Translations under genes and position numbers: made by a program
Shown: piece by piece, positions 7,966 to 16,838 of the stretch
Numbering within the stretch: the stretch's first letter is position 1
Layout of the letters: the number at the start of each line of letters is the position of its first letter
Notes under the pieces: generated by a model
What the model was told of the DNA's origin: nothing
The model's input: the letters and a program-made list of their open reading frames with translations, nothing else
Database searches by the model: none
Assembly: GCF_008330225.1 (NCBI RefSeq)
Contig: NZ_CP042466.1
Coordinates: forward strand, 558,001 to 622,000
DNA from: Geobacter sp. FeAm09
GTDB lineage: Bacteria; Desulfobacterota; Desulfuromonadia; Geobacterales; Pseudopelobacteraceae
DNA: 64,000 bases
Direction: 5' to 3'

Positions 7966-8546
7966 AGGGCCTCCCCGTTCCTACGCATCTCCTCGATGCG
8001 GCCGAAGATCTTTTCGATCTCGGTCATGTTCTTGTTTTTCTGATGGAACATCTTGAGTTTGCCCTTGGTGATCAGTTTGGGGCCCAGCATCAGATCCTTC
8101 AGAAACTGGCCGGATTTGACGTTGAACACGGCGGCCAGGCGCATCTCGTACTGGCGGCCGTAGGTGCGGATGTTCTGCAGGAAGAGCCGGTTGGCCAACT
8201 GCACGTAACTCTCCTTGGAGGGCCCTTCGGCATCCCAGGAGAGTTTGCGCAGGGCATCCATGATGGAAGCCAGGTGCACCTTGTTGGGGCAGCGGGTGGA
8301 GCAGGTTTCGCAGGATGCGCAGTACCAGATGGAGCGGCCGGCCAAGATGCGTTGCCACTGGCCGAGCTGGAGCAGTCGCACGACCCGGTTGGGGGGGTGT
8401 TCCATGAAAGTGGCCATGGGGCAGCCGGCCGAACACTTGCCGCACTGGAAGCAGCGCCGCACCGAGGTCCCTGAAAGGGCTTCGACCTTGCGGACGAAGT
8501 CAACATCCATGGTCTCGGTCGAAAGAAGCATCTTCTTCTTTTTCAC
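7962..8546 (-). CDS. hdrC: Heterodisulfide reductase subunit C homologue
   Basis: 194 residues with two [4Fe-4S] motifs: CFQCGKCSAGCPMA and CASCETCSTRCPNKV, the standard HdrC pattern relaying electrons from HdrA to HdrB. There are no transmembrane helices, which separates it from the membrane HdrE/DsrM types. It is the first gene of the operon. The start is a GTG at 8546 giving a Lys-rich N-terminus; ATG codons 5 and 13 residues later are alternatives. The leader upstream contains a hairpin and an A/T palindrome (see those entries). Confidence 0.9.
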   Translation of the reverse strand: MKKKKMLLSTETMDVDFVRKVEALSGTSVRRCFQCGKCSAGCPMATFMEHPPNRVVRLLQLGQWQRILAGRSIWYCASCETCSTRCPNKVHLASIMDALRKLSWDAEGPSKESYVQLANRLFLQNIRTYGRQYEMRLAAVFNVKSGQFLKDLMLGPKLITKGKLKMFHQKNKNMTEIEKIFGRIEEMRRNGEAL

Positions 8547-8556
8547 AGGAATACCC

Positions 8557-8601
8557 TTTTTAGTTAAACTAAAATTCCACCAGTCGGTCGTTGACTGGTG
8601 G
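8557..8601 (-). promoter_or_regulatory. hdrC leader: palindrome plus hairpin
   Basis: Immediately upstream of hdrC are an A/T palindrome (TTTTAGTTAAACTAAAA) and a 9-bp hairpin CCACCAGTC / GACTGGTGG with a 7-base loop. Both lie in the presumed 5' leader. They could be a repressor site and an RNA structure controlling the operon; no known riboswitch is recognised. The remaining divergent region up to phoB holds no gene. Confidence 0.35.
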
Positions 8602-8829
8602 ACATGCGTGCCGCAAAATGTGTCTAACTGTGGAGTTTACAACATAATTTGATACAGTTATTATTGTTTACACAAATGCTTTGAAAAATGCAAGTCAAAA
8701 TTGCTACGGCCGTGGTGTGTTTAGGAAGAGTAAAAATATGTCGCGCCCTGCGTCGCGATTCGGCCAGTGTAATGTTCCCGGTGGGCAAGCGGATAAAAAA
8801 ACTCAAGCCACACAAACATGTTGGCCTTT

Positions 8830-8847
8830 CGTAACACAATCGCAATA
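8830..8847 (+). promoter_or_regulatory. Probable Pho box upstream of phoB
   Basis: CGTAACA-caat-CGCAATA: two heptamers in direct repeat with 11-bp periodicity, the geometry of PhoB sites. The same heptamer recurs upstream of pstS and pstC. An inverted TGTTACA follows at 8854–8860. Suggests autoregulation of phoBR. Confidence 0.5.
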
Positions 8848-8920
8848 ATACTATGTTACAAGAAAGCAAAAAAAGTAAAATACAAGAAAAATCTTTCTGC
8901 TGCGCCTCAGGGAGGCCCCG

Positions 8921-9604
8921 ATGAAAAATATCCTGATAATCGAGGATGAAAAGGATCTGACCGAGCTGCTCGTGTTCAACCTGGAGAAGGAAGGGTTCAA
9001 GATGCAGTGGTCCTATGACGGCCTGGAAGGGCTTGAGGCGGCGCGCCGCGACCCCCCGGACCTGATCGTGCTCGACCTGATGCTGCCGGGCATGATGGGG
9101 ACGGACGTGTGCAAGGAACTGCGCAAGGACGGCCGCACCAGCCAGGTGCCGGTACTGATGCTCACCGCCAAGGGGGAGGAGATCGACCGGGTGGTCGGCT
9201 TCGAGGTGGGGGCCGACGACTATCTGGTAAAGCCGTTTTCCATGCGGGAGTTGCTGCTGCGTATCCGGGCGATCCTGCGGCGATGCGACAGCCAGCCGGC
9301 CTCCTCGGCCGAGGGGGGGATCTCCATCGGGGACATTTCCATCGAGACCGAACGCCACCGCGTGCTGAGCGCCGGGAACGAGGTGGAGCTGACCAGCACC
9401 GAATACAAGCTGCTGCTGTACCTGGCGGAACGCCCCGGCCGGGTGCTGAGCAGGGAACTGCTCCTGCAGAACGTGTGGAGCTACAACAATGTGGGGGACA
9501 CCCGGACCGTTGATACCCATATCACCCGCCTGCGCGGCAAGCTGGGCAAACCGGGCGACCTGATCAAGACCGTACGCAGCTTCGGCTACAAGATAGAGGA
9601 GTGA
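8921..9604 (+). CDS. phoB: Phosphate response regulator PhoB
   Basis: 227 residues: receiver domain (EDEKD acidic pocket near residue 8, phospho-acceptor Asp in VLDLMLPGM, the conserved Lys in DDYLVKPF) and an OmpR-type winged-helix DNA-binding domain (VELTSTEYKLLLYLAE to DTHITRLRGKLG). It is expected to activate the pst genes under phosphate limitation. A good ribosome site (GGGAGG) precedes the ATG. It is followed without a gap by the histidine kinase, and then by pst genes whose upstream regions carry matching direct repeats. Other OmpR-family roles are unlikely given this context. Confidence 0.9.
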   Translation: MKNILIIEDEKDLTELLVFNLEKEGFKMQWSYDGLEGLEAARRDPPDLIVLDLMLPGMMGTDVCKELRKDGRTSQVPVLMLTAKGEEIDRVVGFEVGADDYLVKPFSMRELLLRIRAILRRCDSQPASSAEGGISIGDISIETERHRVLSAGNEVELTSTEYKLLLYLAERPGRVLSRELLLQNVWSYNNVGDTRTVDTHITRLRGKLGKPGDLIKTVRSFGYKIEE

Positions 9605-9606
9605 AG

Positions 9607-11376
9607 ATGGGATTCCGCCTGAAATTGATGTTGTCGTACCTGCTTTTGATCGTGGCGATCGCAGGGAGCTTTTACCTGTACATGGACCATGTGCTGGAGA
9701 CGAACCTGGTGGAGGAGAGCCGGACGAGCCTGCTCGGCCAGGCCAAGCTGGCCCGCCTCCTGGTGATGTCCGACCACCTGAAGCTGCCTCCCCAACAGTT
9801 GGCCGAGACGGTGGGTGCCACCATCAGGGAGCGCCTGACCCTGATCGCCCCCGATGGCCGGGTCATCGGCGATTCGGACGTCAGCGGCGCCAAGCTCGGC
9901 GAGTTGCAGAACCACCTGGACCGCCCCGAGGTGCAGGCGGCCCTCGCCACGGGAACCGGAGTGGCCATGCGCTACTCCGAGACCCTCAAGACCGACATGC
10001 TCTACGTGGCCATGACCTACGGGAGCGGCAGGACCGACGGCTTTGTGCGCCTTGCCATGCCGTTGTCCTACCTCACCAACTCCAGCAAGGCCCTGCATCG
10101 CGTGGTGGGCATCGCCGTGCTGCTGACCACCCTGGCGGCCCTGATCCTGAGCTATATCCTGTCCAATCTGACATCCCGCCCCCTGCGGACCATGGCGGCG
10201 GCGGCGGCCCGTATCGGGCGCGGCGAATCGCCGGTCAGGATGCCGGTGACGACCCATGACGAGGTGGGAGAATTGGCGCGGGTGCTCAACGACATGAGCG
10301 AGCGGATCGAGCAGCAGATGCAGCGGCTCTCCTCGGAGAAGCAGCAGTTGGACACGATCCTGCGCGGCATGGGGGAGGGGGTCATGGTCACCTCGCCCGA
10401 CGGGACGATCGCCCTGGTGAACCCGGCGTTCCGCAGGCTCTTCTCCCTTGCGGGCGATGTGGAGGGGAAAAAGCTCATCGAGATCTCGCGCCATCCCGAC
10501 CTCCTGGCGGCCTTCAATGCCCTGGACGCCGCCGAAGGGGAGGAGTTGATCAGGGAGATCACCATCCAGCCGGGAGAGATCACCCTGTTGACCCACTGGG
10601 CGCCGCTCACCGTGGACGGCAAAAAGAGCGGGGTCGTGGCGGTCTTCCACGACATCAGCGACATGAAGCAGGTGGAGAACATCCGCCGCGATTTCGTCGC
10701 CAATGTGTCCCACGAACTGCGCACCCCGGTGTCGGTCATCAAGGGGTACGCCGAAACCCTTCTGGACGGGGCGTTGCAGTCCGATGGGGATCGGGCCGCG
10801 CGCTTCGTGGAGATCATCCTCAGCCATTCCGAACGGCTGACCGCCCTGATCAACGACATCCTCACCCTCTCGACCCTGGAGTCCAAGGGCCTGATCCTGG
10901 ACCGCCATCCGCTGGACATCTCCGGCACCATGCGCAAGACCTACATGCTGCTGGAGGAGAACGCCCACAAGAAGGACATCAGGATGCAGATCGACATCCC
11001 GGCGGGGCTGCCGCGGGTGCTGGCCGACCAGGGACGCGTGGAGCAGGTGATCGTGAACCTTTTGGACAACGCCATCAAATACACCCCTCCCCAGGGGATG
11101 GTGACCCTGTCGGTCCGCCCGGGCGACAACCCGGGGTTCCTGAAGATCGCCGTTGCCGATACCGGCATCGGCGTCCCGTTCAAGGACCTCCCCCGCATCT
11201 TCGAGCGTTTCTACCGGGTGGACGAGGCCCGCAGCCGCGACCAGGGGGGAACCGGGCTGGAGCTGGCCATCGCCAAGCACATCGTCCAACTGCACGGCGG
11301 GGAGATCTCCGTGACCAACAATGAATTCGGCAAGGGGTCCATCTTCTCGTTCACCCTGCCCATTGCCGCTGCCTGA
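9607..11376 (+). CDS. phoR: Phosphate sensor histidine kinase PhoR
   Basis: 589 residues: N-terminal membrane helix, an extracytoplasmic sensor region of about 120 residues, a second helix near residues 165–190, HAMP linker, a PAS domain (ILRGMGEGVMVTSPDG), HisKA with phospho-acceptor His in NVSHELRTPVSVIKGY, and the HATPase domain (N box NLLDNAIKYTPP, DTGIGVPF). The usual GTGLGLAI of the G2 box reads GTGLELAI, replacing a conserved Gly by Glu. The ATG at 9607 is chosen because AGAGGAG lies 6 bases upstream; a GTG at 9601 also exists. It partners PhoB. The G2 change could be a base error or reduced ATP binding. Confidence 0.88.
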   Translation: MGFRLKLMLSYLLLIVAIAGSFYLYMDHVLETNLVEESRTSLLGQAKLARLLVMSDHLKLPPQQLAETVGATIRERLTLIAPDGRVIGDSDVSGAKLGELQNHLDRPEVQAALATGTGVAMRYSETLKTDMLYVAMTYGSGRTDGFVRLAMPLSYLTNSSKALHRVVGIAVLLTTLAALILSYILSNLTSRPLRTMAAAAARIGRGESPVRMPVTTHDEVGELARVLNDMSERIEQQMQRLSSEKQQLDTILRGMGEGVMVTSPDGTIALVNPAFRRLFSLAGDVEGKKLIEISRHPDLLAAFNALDAAEGEELIREITIQPGEITLLTHWAPLTVDGKKSGVVAVFHDISDMKQVENIRRDFVANVSHELRTPVSVIKGYAETLLDGALQSDGDRAARFVEIILSHSERLTALINDILTLSTLESKGLILDRHPLDISGTMRKTYMLLEENAHKKDIRMQIDIPAGLPRVLADQGRVEQVIVNLLDNAIKYTPPQGMVTLSVRPGDNPGFLKIAVADTGIGVPFKDLPRIFERFYRVDEARSRDQGGTGLELAIAKHIVQLHGGEISVTNNEFGKGSIFSFTLPIAAA

Positions 11377-11412
11377 CCCGGCCCGGTTTCTGTTGCGGAT
11401 AATTTGCCTGTC

Positions 11413-11430
11413 CGTAACGTCACTGTAATA
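11413..11430 (+). promoter_or_regulatory. Probable Pho box upstream of pstS
   Basis: CGTAACG-tcac-TGTAATA, heptamer direct repeats with 11-bp spacing, 51 bases before the pstS start. A further TGTAACG at 11449–11455 may be an extra half-site. Confidence 0.5.
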
Positions 11431-11480
11431 TTTCTCCTGTATTGTTTTTGTAACGATTACATAAACAAAGGAGGATTATG

Positions 11481-12512
11481 ATGTTTGCAACCGTTCGTAA
11501 ATCTGTTCTGACCCTCGCCCTGCTGGCGGTGGTCTGCACCGCGGGCCAGGCCGCCGCGGAGACGCTGATCAACGGGGCCGGGGCCACCTTCCCCTATCCG
11601 CTCTACTCCAAGTGGTTCAGCGAGTACGCCAAGATCGACACCTCGGTGAAATTCAACTACCAGTCCATCGGCAGCGGCGGCGGCATCAAGCAGATCACCG
11701 CCGGCACCGTGGACTTCGGCGCCAGCGACAAGTTCCTCTCCGACGCCGAACTCAAGGCCGCCCCGGGCAAACTCCTGCACATCCCGACCGTCATGGGCGC
11801 CGTGGTCGTCACCTACAACATCCCCGGCGTGCACAAGGGGCTCAAGCTCCGCTCCAGCGACGTGGCCGACATCTTCCTCGGCAAGATCACCAAATGGAAC
11901 GACAAGCGCATCGCCGACGACAACCCGGGCGTGAAACTCCCCAACGAGTCGATCATCGTGGTGCACCGTTCCGACGGCAGCGGCACCACCAGCATCTTCA
12001 CCGACTACCTCTCCAGCGTTAACCAGGAATGGAATGGGAAAGTCGGCAAGGGCGCTTCCGTGAACTGGCCCATCGGCCTGGGCGGCAAGGGCAATGAAGG
12101 CGTCGCCGGCCAGATCAAGAACACCAGGAACTCCATCGGTTACGTCGAGTTGGCCTACGCCTTCGAGAACAAGCTCCCCTATGCCACGCTGATGAACAAG
12201 AGCGGCAAGTTCGTGGAGCCTTCCATCAAGACCACCAGCGCCGCCGCAGCCGGCGCGGTCAAGCACATGCCGGCCGACTACCGCGTGTCCCTGGTCAATC
12301 AGCCGGGCGACGACGCCTACCCCATCGTCGGCTTCACCTGGCTCCTGGTGTACGAACACCAGAAGGATGCGGTCAAAGGGAAGAAGCTGGTGGAGTTTCT
12401 GAACTGGGAACTGCACAAGGGGCAGAAGATGGCCCCCGAGATGCTCTATGCGCCGCTTCCCCCGGCGGTCGTGAAGATGGTTGAGAAAACCATCAAAACC
12501 ATCAAGCACTGA
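11481..12512 (+). CDS. pstS: Phosphate ABC transporter substrate-binding protein PstS
   Basis: 343 residues with a signal peptide (hydrophobic LTLALLAVVCTAGQAAA) and the PstS hallmark INGAGATFPYPLYSKWF right after it; later SIGSGGGIKQITAGTVDFGASD and HRSDGSGTTSIFTDYL form the phosphate-binding loops. Periplasmic; hands phosphate to PstCA. Two ATGs stand in tandem; the second (11481) gives 6 bases to the AGGAGG site and is preferred over 11478. A strong terminator follows, so pstS is likely made in excess over the membrane parts, which have their own Pho box. Confidence 0.93.
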   Translation: MFATVRKSVLTLALLAVVCTAGQAAAETLINGAGATFPYPLYSKWFSEYAKIDTSVKFNYQSIGSGGGIKQITAGTVDFGASDKFLSDAELKAAPGKLLHIPTVMGAVVVTYNIPGVHKGLKLRSSDVADIFLGKITKWNDKRIADDNPGVKLPNESIIVVHRSDGSGTTSIFTDYLSSVNQEWNGKVGKGASVNWPIGLGGKGNEGVAGQIKNTRNSIGYVELAYAFENKLPYATLMNKSGKFVEPSIKTTSAAAAGAVKHMPADYRVSLVNQPGDDAYPIVGFTWLLVYEHQKDAVKGKKLVEFLNWELHKGQKMAPEMLYAPLPPAVVKMVEKTIKTIKH

Positions 12513-12547
12513 TCGGCCATGGGGCGAGCGTTCGCCCCGCCATCCCG

Positions 12548-12583
12548 AAGCGCGGGCCGCCACTACGGCGCCCGCGCTTTTTT
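12548..12583 (+). terminator. Rho-independent terminator after pstS
   Basis: AAGCGCGGG and CCCGCGCTT form a stem around a GC-rich loop, followed directly by a run of T. It should uncouple pstS from pstCAB. Confidence 0.85.
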
Positions 12584-12719
12584 CTTGCCGGCACCCCCCG
12601 GCTCCTGCCGAATGCCGTCGGGAAGGTGCCAAAAAGCACGGCTCCCCGGCCGCCCCCCGCAATTTGACAAAACGGCGACATGTTACAAACTTGATAATGT
12701 TGCCGGATAGTTCCTGCCT

Positions 12720-12737
12720 TGTAACATGTCCGTAACA
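12720..12737 (+). promoter_or_regulatory. Probable Pho box upstream of pstC
   Basis: TGTAACA-tgtc-CGTAACA is the cleanest of three 11-bp-spaced heptamer repeats in this locus. It lies 55 bases before the pstC start, between the pstS terminator and pstC. An inverted TGTTACA is at 12681–12687. Confidence 0.6.
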
Positions 12738-12791
12738 TGATCTTGATAGGATCCAAACAGATAGAGACGAGTAAAAAGATAGGAACCAGAC

Positions 12792-13727
12792 ATGCAGAAC
12801 AGCGCACACGGCATCAAGGGGGACGCCATCTTCCGGGGCTTCACCCTGCTCCTCGCCTGCAGCATCATCGTCATCCTGCTGCTCATGACCGCCGAGATGG
12901 TGAAGGAGAGCCTGCCGGCCATCAAACGTTTCGGCTGGGGCTTCATCGGCGGCAGCACCTGGGACGCCGTCCAGGAGGAGTTCGCCTCGCTCCCCTACCT
13001 TTACGGCTCCGTGGTCTCCTCCATCCTGGCGATCCTCCTGGCCACCCCGCTGAGCATCGGCACCGCCCTGTTCATCACCGAACTGGCGCCCCGCAAGATC
13101 GGCGCCGCCACCGCCGCCCTGGTGGAACTCCTGGCCGCCATCCCCAGCGTCATCTACGGCCTGTGGGGCATCCTGGTCATGACCCCCTGGCTCCAGAGCA
13201 CGATCCAGCCGTTTCTCGTCGATCACTTCGGCTTTCTCCCCTTTTTCCAGGGGGCACCCTACGGGGTCAGCATGCTGGCCGCCGTCTTCATCCTGATGAT
13301 CATGATCGTGCCGATCATCACCTCCATCACCAAGGAGGTCCTGATGGCGGTGCCGGCGAGCCAGAAGGAGGCGGCCGTCGCCCTGGGGGCGACCCGCTGG
13401 GAGATGATCCGCATGTCCGTGCTCCCCTACGGCCGCTCCGGCATCCTGGGAGCGGTGATCCTCGGCCTCGGCCGGGCCATCGGCGAGACCATGGCGGTCA
13501 CCATGGTGATCGGCAACACCCCCAAGATCTCCCTGTCGCTTTTGTCGCCGGCCTACACCATGCCCAGCGTCATTGCCAACGAATTCGCCGAAACCACCAC
13601 CAAGATGCATGCTTCGGCGTTGATGGAAATCGGCCTGATCCTCCTGTTCGTGACCCTGGTGATCAACTTCCTGGCACGCATGCTGCTCTGGAGCGTCACC
13701 CGCAAGTGGAAAGGAGGCGTGGCATGA
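12792..13727 (+). CDS. pstC: Phosphate ABC transporter permease PstC
   Basis: 311 residues with six predicted membrane helices and the permease EAA-type loop EAAVALGATRWEMIRMSVLPYGRSGI that contacts PstB. VELLAAIPSVIYGLWGI is typical of PstC. Inner membrane, phosphate uptake with PstA. Its stop overlaps the pstA start by four bases (ATGA), indicating coupled translation. Confidence 0.92.
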   Translation: MQNSAHGIKGDAIFRGFTLLLACSIIVILLLMTAEMVKESLPAIKRFGWGFIGGSTWDAVQEEFASLPYLYGSVVSSILAILLATPLSIGTALFITELAPRKIGAATAALVELLAAIPSVIYGLWGILVMTPWLQSTIQPFLVDHFGFLPFFQGAPYGVSMLAAVFILMIMIVPIITSITKEVLMAVPASQKEAAVALGATRWEMIRMSVLPYGRSGILGAVILGLGRAIGETMAVTMVIGNTPKISLSLLSPAYTMPSVIANEFAETTTKMHASALMEIGLILLFVTLVINFLARMLLWSVTRKWKGGVA

Positions 13728-14566
13728 TCCTGCGTTCCATTGCCCTGCGCCGCACGGCCAACCTGACCGCCACTCTGCTGATGGGAGCGGCCACGCTCCT
13801 GGTGCTCTTGCCGCTCATCATCATCTTCTACCATATCGTCAAGATGGGCATCAGTTCCATCTCCCTGGACTTCTTTACCCAGATCCCCAAGCCGACCGGC
13901 GAAGCGGGGGGCGGCATGGCCAACGGTATCGCCGGCTCGGCCATCATGATCGGCATGGCGTCGCTGGTGGGGCTCCCCATCGGCATCTTCGGCGCGGTCT
14001 ACCTGACGGAATACGGCACCGGCAAGCTCTCCACCGCGATCCGCTTCTGCGCCGACGTCCTGTCCGGCATCCCCTCCATCATCACCGGCATGGTGGCCTA
14101 CAGCATGCTGGTGGTGCCGCTCAAGGGCTTTTCCGCCCTGGCCGGTTCCTTCGCCCTGTCGCTCATCATGATCCCCATCGTGCTGCGCACCACCGAGGAA
14201 CAGCTCAAGATGGTGCCGGCCACCCTGCGTGAGGCGTCCCTGGCCCTGGGCGTGCCCCTGTGGCGCACCAGCATCAAGGTCACCCTGAGGAGCGCCCTGA
14301 CCGGCGTCATCACCGGCATCCTCCTGGCCATCGCCCGGGTGGCCGGGGAAACGGCGCCTCTGCTCTTTACGGCCCTGGGCAACCAGTTCTGGAGCAAAAA
14401 ACTCACCGAACCCATGGCTGCGCTGCCGCTGCAGATCTTCAACTTCGCCATCTCGCCGTACGAGGATTGGCACCGCCTGGCCTGGGCCGGCGCCCTGGTG
14501 CTGGTGGTGCTGATGTTCGGCCTGAGCCTGGCCGCCCGCTGGCTCGGCAGAAGCAAACATTCCTGA
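13724..14566 (+). CDS. pstA: Phosphate ABC transporter permease PstA
   Basis: 280 residues, six predicted helices. Conserved segments are [18 protein letters not shown] and the EAA loop [21 protein letters not shown], followed by [16 protein letters not shown], all typical of PstA. The start at 13724 overlaps the pstC stop and follows GGAGG. It forms the inner-membrane channel with PstC. Confidence 0.92.
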   Translation: MILRSIALRRTANLTATLLMGAATLLVLLPLIIIFYHIVKMGISSISLDFFTQIPKPTGEAGGGMANGIAGSAIMIGMASLVGLPIGIFGAVYLTEYGTGKLSTAIRFCADVLSGIPSIITGMVAYSMLVVPLKGFSALAGSFALSLIMIPIVLRTTEEQLKMVPATLREASLALGVPLWRTSIKVTLRSALTGVITGILLAIARVAGETAPLLFTALGNQFWSKKLTEPMAALPLQIFNFAISPYEDWHRLAWAGALVLVVLMFGLSLAARWLGRSKHS

Positions 14567-14577
14567 AGGGGCATTTC

Positions 14578-15336
14578 ATGAACCGCAAACTAGCCATACA
14601 AGATCTCAACATCCATTTCGGTGAAAACCATGCCGTCAAAAGTGTCGCCATGGAGGTCGCCGAGAACAGCGTGACCGCCATCATCGGCCCGTCCGGCTGC
14701 GGCAAATCCACGGTGTTGCGCAGCATCAACCGGATGCACGACCTGACCCCCTCCGCCCGGGTGACCGGCACCATCATGCTGGACGACACCGACATCTACG
14801 GCCGCGGCGTGGACCCGGTCACGATCCGCCGCCGGGTCGGCATGGTCTTTCAGAAGCCCAACCCCTTTCCGGCCATGTCCATCTACGACAACGTGATCGC
14901 CGGCTACAAGCTGAACGGCGTGCTGAAGAAGGGGGATGCGGACGAGATCGTGGAGTCGAGCCTGAAGCGTGTGGCCCTGTGGGACGAGGTGAAGGACCGT
15001 CTGCGCACCGGGGCCGTGGAGTTGTCCGGCGGGCAGCAGCAGCGCCTCTGCATCGCCCGGACCATCGCCGTCAAGCCGGAGGTGATCCTCATGGACGAAC
15101 CGGCCTCGGCCCTGGACCCGATCTCGACCCTCAAGATCGAGGAGTTGATCGAGGAGCTGAAATCCAAGTACACCATCGTCATCGTCACCCACAACATGCA
15201 GCAGGCGGCGCGGGTGTCGGACGTGACGGCTTTCTTCTACCTGGGCGAACTGGTGGAGATCGGCGAGACCCGCAAGGTCTTCACCAACCCCGAGAAGAAG
15301 CAGACCGAGGACTATATCACGGGGAGATTCGGCTAA
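14578..15336 (+). CDS. pstB: Phosphate ABC transporter ATPase PstB
   Basis: 252 residues. Walker [10 protein letters not shown] (residues about 38–46), Q-loop [20 protein letters not shown] signature [17 protein letters not shown], Walker [14 protein letters not shown] and the H-loop [13 protein letters not shown]. The PstB-specific NPFPMSIYDNV-like Q-loop region makes the assignment firm. The ATG at 14578 sits 11 bases after pstA. Cytoplasmic, energises PstSCA and with PhoU signals phosphate status to PhoR. Confidence 0.94.
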   Translation: MNRKLAIQDLNIHFGENHAVKSVAMEVAENSVTAIIGPSGCGKSTVLRSINRMHDLTPSARVTGTIMLDDTDIYGRGVDPVTIRRRVGMVFQKPNPFPAMSIYDNVIAGYKLNGVLKKGDADEIVESSLKRVALWDEVKDRLRTGAVELSGGQQQRLCIARTIAVKPEVILMDEPASALDPISTLKIEELIEELKSKYTIVIVTHNMQQAARVSDVTAFFYLGELVEIGETRKVFTNPEKKQTEDYITGRFG

Positions 15337-15405
15337 CGGATCGACCGGAGCCCGATGGACAAAAACACACGAAACCGGTTGCCGGGATTGAAAGGATGAC
15401 GATAT

Positions 15406-16077
15406 ATGGAACGTGAACACTTCAGTGCAACATTCGACGCAGAGTTGGACGAACTGCGCACCATGCTGCTTGCCATGGGGGGCAAGGTGGAGATGATGAT
15501 CTCCGGCTCCGTCAAGGCGCTCGTGGAGCGGGATACCCCCCTGGCCGACCGGATCATCGCCATGGACCACGAGGTGAACCACCTGGAGGTCATGATAGAC
15601 GAGCGCTGTCTGGAACTCCTGGCGCTGCGCCAGCCTGCGGCCCGCGACCTGCGTTTCATCACCCTTGCCCTCAAGATCGTCACCGACCTGGAACGGATCG
15701 GCGACCAGTGCACCAACATCGCCAAGCGGGTCAAGGAGCTGAACGAGGAGCCGCCGCTCAAGCCGTACATCGACATCCCCCGCATGGCCCACTGGACCGA
15801 GGTGATGATCAAGGAGTCCCTGGACGCCTTTGTGCGCGGCGACGACGAGTTGGCCATCAAGGTCTGCAACGACGACAATTTCGTGGACGACATCAACGAA
15901 CAGATCCAGCGGGAGTTGTTGACCTTCATGATCGGCGATCCCAACGCCATCTCACGGTCCATCAAGCTCAACTACGTGGCCAAGTCCCTGGAGCGCATCG
16001 CCGACCACGCCACCAACATCGCCGAGATGGTGATCTTCATGGTCAAGGGGAAGGATATTCGGCATACTATTGCCTGA
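15406..16077 (+). CDS. phoU: Phosphate signalling regulator PhoU
   Basis: 223 residues, all-helical, two repeats of the PhoU three-helix bundle with metal-binding acidic motifs (LERIGDQCTNIAKRV about residue 92; LERIADHATNIAEMV about residue 193). It links the Pst transporter to PhoR and damps the Pho response. AAAGGATGA precedes the ATG. The last gene of the operon, followed by a clear terminator. Confidence 0.93.
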   Translation: MEREHFSATFDAELDELRTMLLAMGGKVEMMISGSVKALVERDTPLADRIIAMDHEVNHLEVMIDERCLELLALRQPAARDLRFITLALKIVTDLERIGDQCTNIAKRVKELNEEPPLKPYIDIPRMAHWTEVMIKESLDAFVRGDDELAIKVCNDDNFVDDINEQIQRELLTFMIGDPNAISRSIKLNYVAKSLERIADHATNIAEMVIFMVKGKDIRHTIA

Positions 16078-16120
16078 GAGGGATGGACCCTGCGGCATTT
16101 TTGAAAAAGGCACCCACAAG

Positions 16121-16145
16121 CCCGGATATTTTCCGGGTTTTTTTT
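16121..16145 (+). terminator. Rho-independent terminator after phoU
   Basis: CCCGGA-tattt-TCCGGG followed by eight T residues. Ends the pst-phoU transcript. Confidence 0.88.
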
Positions 16146-16236
16146 GTGTCAAAATGATGCAATGGTGGGTGGCCGGGTGAAGTTCGTGAGCCTTTTATTG
16201 TTTGATTTCAATGGAATAGGGGATTGGCATTTTTAT

Positions 16237-16252
16237 GGTAATTTTTTTAACA
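16237..16252. repeat. GGTAATTTTTTTAACA motif
   Basis: This 16-base T-tract dyad also occurs exactly at 61619–61634 and in variant form at 61685–61701. The rest of the gap from phoU to higA holds no gene. Confidence 0.4.
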
Positions 16253-16321
16253 CTCTGATTTTACGTTGAAATTGGGTTCTGCTGGGTGTAGAAGGGCGAG
16301 AGGCGTGTTGTGGTGTTCGTC

Positions 16322-16361
16322 TCAAATCTACTATTTGGAGCTTTGGCCCCCTTACCTCTCC
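16322..16361. repeat. Direct repeat left of higBA
   Basis: A 40-base sequence containing TATTTGGAGCTTTGGCCCCC. A close copy (about 34 of 40 identical by eye) is at 17241–17280, so the two bracket the toxin-antitoxin module. Confidence 0.65.
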
Positions 16362-16374
16362 ATAAGCTGCTTGA

Positions 16375-16677
16375 TCACGCGGCCAGCGCAATCGGGCGTA
16401 TCTGCCTGACCCGGTGCGCCATGATCTTCTCCGTGATTTTCAGATCGTAGCTCGTCTGGAGGTTCATCCAGTACTGCGGCGTCTGGCCGAACGCTTTGCC
16501 GAACAACACGGCCAGTTCGGCAGTCACCGGGCGCTTGCCATGAATGACATGGGAAATCCTCATGGCGGAGACGCCGATGGAGTTGGCAAAGGCATTTTGC
16601 GATAGCCCAAGCTCTTCAAGGATTTCTTTCAAATATTCTCCGGGGTGGATGGCCGGAAGCCCGTTCTTTGTTGCCAT
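16375..16677 (-). CDS. higA: HigA-type antitoxin (XRE family)
   Basis: 100 residues with the HigA/VapI start (IHPGEYLKEILEELGLSQ) and a helix-turn-helix (QNAFANSIGVSAMRISHVIHGKRP), ending with the EKIMAHRVRQIRPIA tail. It binds and neutralises HigB and represses its own operon. It follows higB on the same strand as in all higBA pairs, but the gap is filled by a 143-bp inverted-repeat element, so translation is uncoupled from higB. The start ATG at 16677 is just outside that element. Confidence 0.88.
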   Translation of the reverse strand: MATKNGLPAIHPGEYLKEILEELGLSQNAFANSIGVSAMRISHVIHGKRPVTAELAVLFGKAFGQTPQYWMNLQTSYDLKITEKIMAHRVRQIRPIALAA

Positions 16678-16695
16678 GCCAGTTCTCCAGTTCTA

Positions 16696-16838
16696 CAGGT
16701 TGTTGAAAAACGTCATGAGGAAGGCCGTATGCCAGGCGCCCGGAACGGAGCGGCCGAGGCGTGACAATAAGTCAGCCGAGGTCGCGAGTACCGCGCAACG
16801 CCGCAGACGGCTCTCCGCAATAGTTTTTCAACAACCTG
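16696..16838. mobile_element. 143-bp MITE-like element between higB and higA
   Basis: Perfect 16-bp terminal inverted repeats CAGGTTGTTGAAAAAC and GTTTTTCAACAACCTG, flanked on both sides by the trinucleotide CTA, which fits a 3-bp target duplication. No coding capacity. The right end abuts the higB stop codon (TAG, made from the CTA flank on the other strand). This is the structure of a non-autonomous transposable element. Confidence 0.75.

Noticed and set aside
9601-9606. GTG start for phoR overlapping phoB
   Set aside because: The Shine-Dalgarno sequence touches this GTG; spacing fits the ATG at 9607.
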